Of a DNA stretch of 64,000 nt, positions 10,301-19,602 are shown piece by piece. Positions within the stretch are counted from its first letter, which is position 1, and every line of letters starts with the position of its first letter. The notes beneath the pieces were generated by a model, which was not told the DNA's origin, searched no databases, and worked only from the letters and a program-made list of their open reading frames with translations. A program made the position numbers and the translations under genes. The stretch is from Kryptolebias marmoratus. Taxonomy: Eukaryota > Chordata > Actinopteri > Cyprinodontiformes > Rivulidae. The DNA lies in contig NC_051450.1 of assembly GCF_001649575.2 (NCBI RefSeq), positions 927,899 to 991,898 of the forward strand, given 5' to 3'.

Positions 10301-10440
10301 GATAACAGTTGAACAAGGAGGTTGTGTTTTTGGTAGTGTTGGTTTGTCAAGATTACTAAAAGAAACTGGTCCTGGAAGGATGAGAAGATATTTTATTTTC
10401 TGTTTTTTAAGAGTAGTCGAGGGAAGAACCAAAAGTTAAA
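7330..10440. other. Intergenic, no gene recognised
   Basis: Only short, low-information open frames occur here (longest 116 codons at 7473-7823 minus, unrecognised). No splice-linked coding pattern, RNA gene or complete mobile element was seen. Confidence 0.5.
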
Positions 10441-10629
10441 CGTTTTTTTTTTTAAACCAAATCAATGACATCATGACGTCGGTCAGTGTGCGTTCGCACC
10501 TTCGGCCGGTGTTCTGACGATCTGTGCTTCCTCATCAGATTTTCCTACCGTAGCATGGCTAAACAGCTATGTCTAACGGTCTTTCTAAAACCACAAAAAT
10601 CACTTCCTTCCACCCCTGGTTGTAGTTTA

Positions 10630-10762
10630 TTTGTTTGAACATTGAATGTCTTGTCAATGTAGTATATTTAATTGAATATAGATGAAAAGTATTTGCAAAT
10701 CATATTCTGTTTTTATTTCTGTTTTACACAATGTCCCAACTTCATTGGAATTGGGGTTGTAT
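10630..10762. repeat. Terminal fragment of a Tc1/mariner-type or MITE element
   Basis: The phrase CCCAACTTCATTGGAATTGGGG followed by TTGTA is a familiar terminal sequence of a dispersed fish DNA element. No opposite end was located nearby. The preceding 150 bp (from about 10443) also look repeat-derived. Confidence 0.4.
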
Positions 10763-11857
10763 ATTTTTATTGTCTAATAAATTGTTTCCATTTTTGACAT
10801 CAAGCCACCCTTTTTTTGTGTGCTGTTTTGGGACCGTAAAACTCTGTAGAGGAAATACCACATTTTATTCAACAGTCTCACCCAGTCACCACAAGGGTAT
10901 GGTATGAGAACAAGATCATGTGGTCATACATTCACCAGAAATAATGAGTGAAATACTTAGCCTTACATTTTCTGCATATTTCTAACTTTTTCATCCTTTG
11001 ATTACTAAATGTATATATTCTGTGTCAGGTTGGAAATAATTTACCAGTCATAAACATCAAACAATACGTATGTTAACATGCTCATAGCCATTGATGATGT
11101 ATTCTCTAAAGTTGGGATGGAAACTCATTGGACATTAATGTACATGTAAGAGTGAACATACTTACACGCTCAAAATAGCAAAAGAATTGTGTTTGTAATG
11201 TTGATCTTTGGCCAACCATCACATTCGATGTAAACATGACATTATTCTGAAAACCTCAAAGAGTTTTCCTTTTCACAACATAGTTTTCAGCACCTCATTA
11301 ATTATTCTCTACATTCATAATATCTACCTCTCTGTTAAGGTTATTCCTTCTTCTGAAGCTACTGTGATTCTTGAAGTGCCCATGAAAACAACTCTATTTA
11401 AATCAGGACTGTTTGTAGTTGTCCTTGTGGCCACTACAGCACTTAGAGTGCTTGAACAGAAAAGGATTTTCTCAAGAGGATGCAGACGAGGGAGAAAATG
11501 TTTTATTGCTTCTGAACTTAAGAGTGGTATTTAGTACTTTTTAGAAATGACCTTCACTGACTTTATTTTTACACAATCTGAAGTGCTTTAGGATTTGGTT
11601 GAAAGGAAATTAAAATGACTGTTAAGTGGTCATTGATAAATCTGAAAAACAACAGAAGAAAAAGAAAAACAGCTGGGAAGAAAGAAAGTGGTTAAGAATT
11701 ATTAAGATTATTGATTTTTTTTTCATGCAGAAGGCAAAGGTTTTGATTTACATGAAAGAGTCTTTGGTCATTTACCTGCTGAGGAGTATATCTTTTAAAT
11801 GGAATTAGAAGTCAAGAGTAACTTAAAAGAACGGAAAGTAGTATTCTTTGAAGAAAT
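10763..11857. other. Intergenic, no gene recognised
   Basis: AT-rich sequence. An open frame of 108 codons (11208-11534 plus) has no recognisable motif and is probably chance. Confidence 0.5.
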
Positions 11858-11865
11858 GCATATTA
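11858..11865. repeat. Left 8-bp target-site duplication of the hAT element
   Basis: GCATATTA lies directly before the left terminal repeat and is repeated exactly at 14263-14270 after the right one. Confidence 0.95.
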
Positions 11866-11991
11866 CAGGGGTCGGGAACCTTTTTGACTCAGAGAGCCAT
11901 GAAAGCAAATTATTTAGAAATTTATTTCAGTGAGAGCCATATATATTTTAAGACCGAATTCAACTAAATGTGAGAATAATAAGCCTCTGAA

Positions 11992-11997
11992 TTTATT
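11992..11997 (-). promoter_or_regulatory. Polyadenylation signal of the hAT transposase
   Basis: AATAAA on the minus strand, about 32 bases after the transposase stop codon and inside the element. Confidence 0.6.
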
Positions 11998-12028
11998 CTT
12001 TTAAATAATGTTGTTATAATACTCACCA

Positions 12029-13966
12029 TTAATGCGACTTCTGGTGCTGCATGGATTTGCTGATGGCTTTGTAGTCTGGTTGGTACTTGGTGAGGTTAAG
12101 CTTCATGCAGGCATTGAGGCTTTCATCCGTTAAACGTGATCGTAGGTTGGACTTGATGTTTTTAAGATGTGAAAATGACTGCTCACATGAATATGTGGAT
12201 CCAAACATGGTCAATACAGCAATACTCACACGCTTCAGTGTGTCGTATGTGACAGGAAGCGCGTTCCAAGTTTGGATAATCAGCTGGTCTTCGGGTTGAA
12301 GTTTTTTCATTTCTGTCCACATGTGCTTGCTCGCCAACTCCGCTTTCTGTCGTGCGATTCTTTCCAAATCTTCATTCAGTGACTTGAACTTATTCACCCA
12401 CATGTCTGAGGCCTTCAGGTCAGCCACTTCTGCTTCAAAATCTCTGACGGAGACGGCAGGAATGTAACTCAGGTCGTCTGCGTTCAGTGAACACTCGTTT
12501 GGATGGGTGATGAACTTAAAAAGACGAGTGTGCTCACGAAATTCTCCAAAGCGTGCTTTGAACGACTGTAGGAGACTGGATGTGAAGCCAGCTAGCTGTT
12601 TGAGATCAAAGTTTTTAGTGGGCTCACTTGCTGTGCATGCATCTTTAAATTGTCTCACTTTTTCAAAATGTAGTAAACGACCTGTTTCAAGATCCATGAT
12701 AAAGAGCTCCAGCTTGTTTTCAAAAGCAAACACGGCGTGTTGAAGGGATAACACTGTATTTCCAATGCCTTGCATTTTCACGTTGAGCTGGTTCAGATGT
12801 TCAGTCATATCCACGAGATAGTAAAACTTGAGGAGCCACTCAGTTTCGGCTAGCTCAGGATGCTCAATGCCTTTCATTTCAAGGAAAGTCCGGATTTCGT
12901 TCAGGCAAGCCGCAAAACGGCTGAGCACCTTCCCTCTTGACAACCAACGCACATTGCTGTGCAGAAGCAGACCATGATAGTTATTTCCAACTTCATCCAG
13001 CAGTGTTTTAAACTGGCGATCATTTAAGGCTCGGGCAACAATAAAGTTGATCACACGAACGACCAGCGACATCACTTCGCCAAGCTGCCCGTCACACATC
13101 TGAGCACAAAGTGCCTCCTGGTGTAGAATGCAATGGAAACTTAGGATGGGTCTACTTTCATGTTCACGGAGAAGCGCCACAAATCCTTTGTTTTTTCCCA
13201 CCATACACGGAGCACCATCAGTACACACTGAGAGAAGTTTATCCATTGGTAGATTTTTTTCACGAGCAAACTCCATGAAAGACTTGAATAAATCTTCACC
13301 TCTTGTGGACCCTTTTATTGGCAGAACAGCAAGACTTTCTTCGCGCAGTGTGTCACCAGCAGCATATCTTGCAATCACACTGAACTGCGACAAATGACTT
13401 ACGTCTGTTGACTCATCCAAAGCCAGGGAAAAGAACGGCGCTGCATTTATGTCCTTCACTTGCATTTCCTCCACTTGGGTTGCCATCATGACGGTACGAT
13501 CATGAACAGTTCTTGCCGACAGAGGCATGTCTTGTATCCGTTTGATTATCTTGTCTTTGTTCGGAAGATCATCAAAAAGTTCATTGGCTACATCCAGCAT
13601 GAACGTTTTAGCATACTCGCCATCTGTGAATGGTTTTCCGTTCCTCACTATTGCTAAAGATCCAGCAAAACTAGCGGAATTATAGTCACCTTGCCGGGTC
13701 CATACGCGGAGATGCTGCTGGGTAGCTTGCACCCTGCTCAGTAGCTCTTGGCACGCTTTCTTTCGGCTGTCTCCCGCAGGGTATTTTGATGCAAAGGTAG
13801 CATGTCGTGTGTCAAAGTGCCGCTTCACATTCGACCGTTTCATCGATGCAATTTTGTCATTGCAAATTAGGCACACCGCAGAACCTGCTCTCTCCACAAA
13901 GGCAAATTCTTCAGTCCATTCGTCCTGAAATGTACGATACTCATCATCTTTTTTTCTTTTCGCCAT
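12029..13966 (-). CDS. hAT-family transposase, intact, BED finger (ZBED5/GTF2IRD2-like)
   Basis: A 645-aa protein that would bind the element's ends and move it by cut-and-paste in the nucleus. Near the N-terminus a BED-type zinc finger is seen (CLICNDK..., then HFDTRH; about residues 32-55). The RNase H-like core follows: FFSLALDESTDV (first acid, about residue 188), VCTDGAPCMVG (second acid), FHCILHQEALC and RWLSRGKVLSRF. The C-terminal hAT dimerisation block contains STYSCEQSFSHLKNIKSNLR, with the likely catalytic Glu, and LTDESLNACMKL. The start at 13966 (MAKRKKDDEYR) is the first ATG in frame and lies 296 bp inside the right end. There is no stop or frameshift, and the length matches full-length relatives. 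Domesticated vertebrate genes (ZBED5, GTF2IRD2, SCAND3 type) derive from this branch, but the terminal repeats show that this is a transposon, not a host gene. Confidence 0.95.
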   Translation of the reverse strand: MAKRKKDDEYRTFQDEWTEEFAFVERAGSAVCLICNDKIASMKRSNVKRHFDTRHATFASKYPAGDSRKKACQELLSRVQATQQHLRVWTRQGDYNSASFAGSLAIVRNGKPFTDGEYAKTFMLDVANELFDDLPNKDKIIKRIQDMPLSARTVHDRTVMMATQVEEMQVKDINAAPFFSLALDESTDVSHLSQFSVIARYAAGDTLREESLAVLPIKGSTRGEDLFKSFMEFAREKNLPMDKLLSVCTDGAPCMVGKNKGFVALLREHESRPILSFHCILHQEALCAQMCDGQLGEVMSLVVRVINFIVARALNDRQFKTLLDEVGNNYHGLLLHSNVRWLSRGKVLSRFAACLNEIRTFLEMKGIEHPELAETEWLLKFYYLVDMTEHLNQLNVKMQGIGNTVLSLQHAVFAFENKLELFIMDLETGRLLHFEKVRQFKDACTASEPTKNFDLKQLAGFTSSLLQSFKARFGEFREHTRLFKFITHPNECSLNADDLSYIPAVSVRDFEAEVADLKASDMWVNKFKSLNEDLERIARQKAELASKHMWTEMKKLQPEDQLIIQTWNALPVTYDTLKRVSIAVLTMFGSTYSCEQSFSHLKNIKSNLRSRLTDESLNACMKLNLTKYQPDYKAISKSMQHQKSH

Positions 13967-14262
13967 CTTCGTCGAAGGGTTAGCTTTGAGCTAATGACCG
14001 CTCAGACTGATTCAAAAGGGGGCGTTTACCTGTTTACCCAACAACGGCCAACGTGGGCTATTATCAGCCAATTAAAATAATGGACAATTGCTCCTGCAGC
14101 CAACTGCAGCCCTGAACAGGACATGAGCAGTGGAAAATCGATGGATGGATTAAAACAAGTGATAAAATTTTATGCTTTATCTGAAAAGCAGAAATCTGCG
14201 AGCCAGATGCAATCATCAAAAGAGCCACACCTGGCTCGCGAGCCATAGGTTCCCGACCCCTG

Positions 14263-14270
14263 GCATATTA
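14263..14270. repeat. Right 8-bp target-site duplication of the hAT element
   Basis: GCATATTA, identical to 11858-11865. Confidence 0.95.
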
Positions 14271-14319
14271 CCTTGCTATCCAGAATTTTAAACAAAAATC
14301 TTGCATAGTCTGTTAGGGT

Positions 14320-14860
14320 TTAGAGTTGTGTTGTGAATAACTTTTAGCTACTACCACACCAAATTTTAGTTTGACGTATGTCAAATCAACTGAATTGTAA
14401 ATATTTGTGTGTTTGCTAATGCCGATTACATGTGGTGTCCACACTGAATGAGGTGAACTTCAAAAAGTTGTAGATGTCCTCCGATGATTACTTTCTGAGA
14501 ATTTCCTTAAAATATGTTCAGAGGTTCACTGGATATTTTGCTAACAGGCAGACACAGTTTACTCCAAAAGTTAAGAGCAAAGTTTTAAAAACAGATCTCA
14601 TGCAATCGGTTACTGCTCAAAGTATGTGCTGAGAGTAACTCTCAGCTACTACCACACCAAATTTAGCTGAATATCTGTAAAATGAACTGTGCTATTTTTG
14701 TGTTTGCCAAGGTTGATTAGGTAGCGGCCAGCTTGAATCAGGTTGAGTCCAAAAATATGTTCTTGTAGATGTACGTCCTATGAATGCTTTCTAAGTTTCA
14801 TTAAAATCTGTCCAGTGGTTCACAAGATTTTTTGCTAACAGACAGTTAGGGTCTTCAATT
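14320..14860. repeat. Dispersed repeat, two tandem diverged units
   Basis: Two units of roughly 300 bp share CTACTACCACACCAAATTT, TGTGTTTGC, then ATTAAAATCTGTCCAGTGGT (first unit degraded) and TTTGCTAACAG. The same family appears at 33190-33810, 48340-48500 and 53310-53830. No coding potential. Confidence 0.7.
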
Positions 14861-16174
14861 ACGTTATTACATGCCTTTCATGGAAGCCAGCCATAAAAAG
14901 GCAGAGACATACCTGGCTTCCTATGTTAACCAGATTGCCACAAATTAACCACTGAAAGCACACATTATTAATTTATCAAAGACTATGACTCACACACACA
15001 TTCACAGCCATCAGACATTATGTATTTTAACAAATTCTCGCTATATTTTTTAAAAATTCCTCTTTTGAGTTAATACAAATCATTTTTGTATTACCGCAGT
15101 GCACAGCCTGTCTGGCTCCTAAGGTTTTTTTTTTTGTTTGTTTGTTTTTTTGGGGAGGGGGCCCTCGAGGAGTGGTGTGGGGGGAGCTGTGGGGGGTGGT
15201 CGCAGTTTTAAAACTGTGGGTTTTTGACTCTATGCCATATTCTCTGAAACTGAAAACCCGCTCCATCAGTAAGTCATTTTATATGGATCTGCTCTAATGT
15301 GGCTTCAATCTCTACTCAGTATGGTGCCTTGCTTTAAGGCTCTTTGTGTTTATGTTCTGTGTTACTCGTTTCCTCTTGATTTTACAGTTGCAGTGTCGGC
15401 TGTTAAACAAGAGACGGGAAGCTGATGCTAATTTTCATTGTAATTGTTTTTTTCTTGCAATAAACAGAAAGCCTTTTTTAAAAAAAGGAAATGTCTTTTG
15501 AGAAGAGGAACTTTGTCTCACGTTGGAATTGGACATTTTGATCCAAGTTTTGTGGCTAATACAGTACTTTTGTTTTCTGTGTGTATATATATGTGTCTCT
15601 TGTTGGGAAGGGATGTGTGTGTATGGAGGGGGGAGGGGGGTGTCCCTGGGGTGTAATCAAATCAGAATCCCCAACAATAGACACAAACAGGAAAAAGGAA
15701 ACAGTATGGGCAATTAAATGTGCATTTCCACTCAGTGTCCTGGACAAAAATACTCTAAAATAATTGAAAGTATATAAAAAGAACCCCCTCTTACACCACT
15801 TTTTTATTATTTGAGAACTCTTTGAGTGGTTGCCTATTAAATGAAAGTCTTCTGGGATAAGCCTTGGAAGAATGTTAGTACTGTCCAAGTTGTGGAACGT
15901 CCTTAACAAGCAGAGGAAGGAGGGAGAATAGGAAGACACAAACCCACCTGCTGCTCCCATCATTTCTCTTCCTGCTCTTCCGCTATCATTTTTTTTCTTT
16001 ACCAAAGCAAAACTTTAAAGTTCACTAAAACCTCATGTATAATTTGAGTAATGAAAATATTTTTTTTTTGTTGTTGTTTTTATTTTTTACTTTTTCTCCT
16101 ATGCAAATCTTGTGTGTTGCCTCAGAAGTCTATACTTAGATCTTTTTGTTTTCATATTACATATATATATATAA
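14861..16174. other. Intergenic; G-rich stretches
   Basis: No gene seen. G-rich runs at about 15150-15203 and 15625-15650 could form quadruplexes. Remaining sequence is AT-rich without recognisable features. Confidence 0.5.
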
Positions 16175-17365
16175 TATTGCTAAAAGTATTCACTCACCCA
16201 TCCAAAATCATTGAATTCAGATGTTCCAATTAGTTGCATAGCCACTGATAAAAAATAAAAAAATCAAGCACCTAGGCATGCAGACTGCTTCTACAAACAT
16301 TTGTGAAGGAATGGGTCACTCTCAGGAGCTCAGTGAATTCCAGCGTGGTACCATGATAGGATGGCACCTGTGCAGTAAGTCCAGTTGTGAAATTTCCTCA
16401 CTAGTAAATATTCCAGTCAACTATTAGTGGTATTATAACAAAGTAGAAGCAAATGGAAATAACAGCAACTTGACCACAAAGTGATAGGTCATGTAAAATC
16501 ACAGAGCGGGCTCAATGGATGCTGAGGAGCATGGTGCACAAAGATCACCAACCTTCTGCAGAGTCAGTAGCTACAGACCTCCAAACTTTATGTGGCCTTC
16601 AGATTAGCTTAAGAACAGTGCATAGAGCTTCATGGAATGGGTTTCCAGGGTCGAACAGCTTCATCCAAGCCTTACATCACCAAGTGCAAAGTGTCGGCTG
16701 CAGTGGTGTAAAGCACGCCACCAATGGACTCTAGAGAAGTGGAGACATGTTCTCTGGAGTGATGAATCACGCTTCTCTGTCTGGCAAACCAATGGACAAG
16801 TCTGGGTTTGGTGGTTGTCAGGAGAACAGTACTTGTCTGAGTGCATTATGCCAATTGTGAAGTTTGGTGTAGGGGGGATTATGGTGTGGGGTTGTTTTTC
16901 AGGAATTGGGCTCAGCCACGTAGTTCCAATGAAAGGAATTCTTAATGTTTCAGCATACCAAGACATTTTGGACAATTTCATGCTCCCAACTTTGTGAGAA
17001 CAGTTTGGGGATGGCCCCTTCTAGTTCCAATATGACTGGGCACCAGTGCACAAAGCAAAGTTCATAAAGACATGAATGAGCAAGTTTGGTGTGGAAGAAC
17101 TTGACTGGCCTGCACAGAGTCCTGACCTCAACCCGAGAGAACACCTTTGGGATGAATGAGAGCGGAGACTGCAAGTCTGGCTTAGTCCAGCATCAGTGTC
17201 TGACCTCACAAATGTGCTTTGAGAAGAATGGTCAGAAATTCAAATAAACACTTCTAAACCTTGTTGAAAGCCTTCCCATAAGAGTTGAAGCTGCAATAGC
17301 TGCAAAGGATAGGCCAACATCATATTTAACCCTATGGATTAGGAATGGAATGTCACTAAAGTTCA
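16175..17365 (+). mobile_element. Tc1-like transposon, 3' end lost
   Basis: Starts with TATTGCTAAAAGTATTCACTCACC, a terminal repeat well known from fish Tc1 elements, next to a TA-rich target. The body holds a transposase relic. The expected opposite terminal repeat (ending in AATACTTTT...CAATA) is absent: similarity stops at about 17365, where a LINE fragment in reverse orientation begins. Confidence 0.85.
16311..17330 (+). pseudogene. Tc1 transposase, degraded
   Basis: Begins at ATG 16311 (MGHSQELSEFQRGTMIGWHL...), the usual start of this Tc1 family, with the helix-turn-helix region following. A stop occurs near 16425, then several frame changes. The catalytic core is best kept at 16632-16997: [13 protein letters not shown] (first Asp), [11 protein letters not shown] and [12 protein letters not shown] stop at 16996-16998 falls in the LWEQFGDG motif. 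The later DWPAQSPDLNP region (about 17100-17140) remains readable. The product would have been a DDE enzyme of about 340 aa. It is inactive. Confidence 0.85.
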
Positions 17366-17610
17366 AGTTCACCCAAGAGCCTTGTCTCAACTGTTTCTTC
17401 ATCATGACATACTGTAGCAATGCCCTTGTTACTGTGGACAAAGCCCTGATCGTACCATCATCCATGAATAAGACTACCAGATACTTGAACTTCTCTGCTT
17501 CAGACACATGTACTTTTACTAAACACTTCAACCCAGGTTGAACCCCAACCCCATGGTATGATTTCTGAATAGACCAAGGCAGCATGGAAAAAGGCTCAAG
17601 CATTGGCATA
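17366..17610 (-). pseudogene. LINE reverse-transcriptase fragment
   Basis: On the minus strand an open stretch reads HGVGVQPGLKCL, VHVSEAEKFKYLVVLF and later MMKKQL. FKYLGVLF with a downstream VVKKEL is typical of the thumb region of fish non-LTR retrotransposon reverse transcriptases. Only about 80 codons remain. It abuts the truncated 3' end of the Tc1 copy, so it may have replaced that end. Confidence 0.55.
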
Positions 17611-17619
17611 CGGTCTGTG

Positions 17620-19554
17620 TGATCACCTGGATTTGGTTCAACAATGCTTGGCTCGTTTCTAAAAGCTCACGTCTATGCAAGACACAGCTAGCTCCATTAG
17701 TGGTTTATAAACAGAGGCAGTCTAAGGCACACTGGTCTTAATATCTGTTTTGCAGAATTGTTTTGTAAAAGTGCCTAAACACTCACTACCAAGCCACAGA
17801 TAGCATTTCACCTTTTTCCAGATAAGAACCATGGCCAATACGCTATCAGCAAACAAAATCTGTATTTAATGCTTTTGTATCATCTTGTTAGATCATCTTT
17901 TTATCTTTTTTCTTGTTTGACTTCCTTTCTCATTTACAGATGGTTCAAAACTCAACTGCAAGACTCAACAAAATGTTTGCTGTTCTTTTTTATCCCCTCC
18001 CCCCTCACCCCACCCCTTTGTGCAAATCTCCTCCCAGCTTTGGTACGTCTTTTGTTCCATTCCCTTGACGGCTTGTTCACTCACTTTCAGTTTGACGTTC
18101 ATTTGTAGCAACTTCAAAACACGCTGGCACAGAATATACAGACAGATGTTAGCAATGAAATATTTATCCCATAAATTGTAACCTGGATTCCTCACTTGCC
18201 TTGTGCGCTTAGCCAACCCGTCTATTATTAATGATGAATGGGCTTTTCCTTTTATTTTTCGTCAGCTCTTTGTTGATTTGTAAAATAGCTGTACAGGAAC
18301 TTTTTAAAAAAATAATATATATATTTTTTTGATTATTTGTTTCTGCAAGCGGGTAACAGACAATGAATGATGAGGGCTAGAAACAGCAAGCTCAGGTCTG
18401 TTTTCAGCCGATGAATCTTCATCTGAAATCCATCTTTATCTGCCCTCAGATGGTGTTGACTGGCCATTTAAAGATACTCTGGCTGTCTGTGGAGACAGAG
18501 CCAGGAGCATTTGAGCCTGAGCTGTGATCCAGGTTCCTCCCACTGCTTTGACACATAAATAAAAGAGAATAATAATGTTCAGCGGATGCCTGAACAGCAT
18601 ACTAATATGACTGAAAGTACCCCTTAACAATGCACCATATCAAAAGGTGGAAAATATAATCCTTAGAGGCATTTTAGAGTCTGTAGAAAGCTGTAATCCC
18701 ACACAACTGGGACTGCTGCCTTATTTTATCTGCAGCTAAATAAAACCATTACGCTCTAATGTCCACATCTGAAGCCAGAGTAAATTCAGCCAAATCAATC
18801 TGTGTTTAACTGTAAAATCTCCAGATAAAGTCTGAAGTGTGCACATAAATGCAACATGTGCTTTTTCGTTGTTTCAGAGCTCCCTTCAGACTTTTCTCCA
18901 GTAAGCAGTGAGTAAAAAAAAAACAACAAAACAAAATAAGGGAATCGGTGGGAAATTCAGAGGCACAGATTAATTGGCATGCAAGCAGAGTAACTGTCCA
19001 CAGTCTGCCGATCACAGGCCAAGCCAAGCATGACAAGCACAGCCTATCTTCTACTTTTCATTAGACCGCGGATGGGGGCCAGCCTCAAGCTTTATGCTAA
19101 ATGGGGTTGATACGGGTGTCTCAGTCTCCCAAAGACCTTTACACCCTCAAAACAAAACAACAGGATATGTTCTGACAAAAACAAACAATGTTGGGGGGGT
19201 GTTGGACAGTTCTTGCATGAAGTCTGTCATGCAAACTAAACAAAATAAAAAGCTGGCAGGAATATGAGCAGGAAGTGCCATATCAGAAGTCGACTAGATG
19301 CGGAGAATCAATGAATAAGTGCCTGTGTTCTGGAAGCATGCCTGCTCAATTTTGAAAATGTACATTTCATTTGTTGGGATTCAATAACTGGGGTATGCTG
19401 GCAGAAATATGAATTGTGTTTGCAACAGTGGCAAACTAATTAGGATATAAACCAGGCTGTTGTTTTTGTGGCATGATCTATTCATGACTTGAAAATAAAC
19501 AATAAATAAACAAGTTCAGAATACTTAAGAAAGCTGATAGTTTCTGTGTATGTT

Positions 19555-19602
<48 letters not shown>

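Larger units (their letters stand above)
11866..14262 (-). mobile_element. Complete hAT transposon, 2397 bp
   Basis: The two ends form a perfect 16-bp inverted repeat, CAGGGGTCGGGAACCT. They are bracketed by a perfect 8-bp duplication (GCATATTA at 11858-11865 and 14263-14270), the size made by hAT enzymes. The interior encodes one uninterrupted transposase on the minus strand. Both subterminal regions repeat GAGAGCC/GGCTC-type motifs, and the right one holds a 12-bp palindrome, GGCTCGCGAGCC (14232-14243). Perfect ends, a perfect duplication and an intact ORF together mean recent insertion and a possibly still active copy. Confidence 0.95.

Noticed and set aside
12087..13657. Plus-strand frames inside the hAT element
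   Set aside because: Shadows of the intact minus-strand transposase.
11866..14262. hAT transposase as a domesticated host gene
   Set aside because: It lies inside perfect terminal inverted repeats with a perfect 8-bp target duplication, so it is a transposon.
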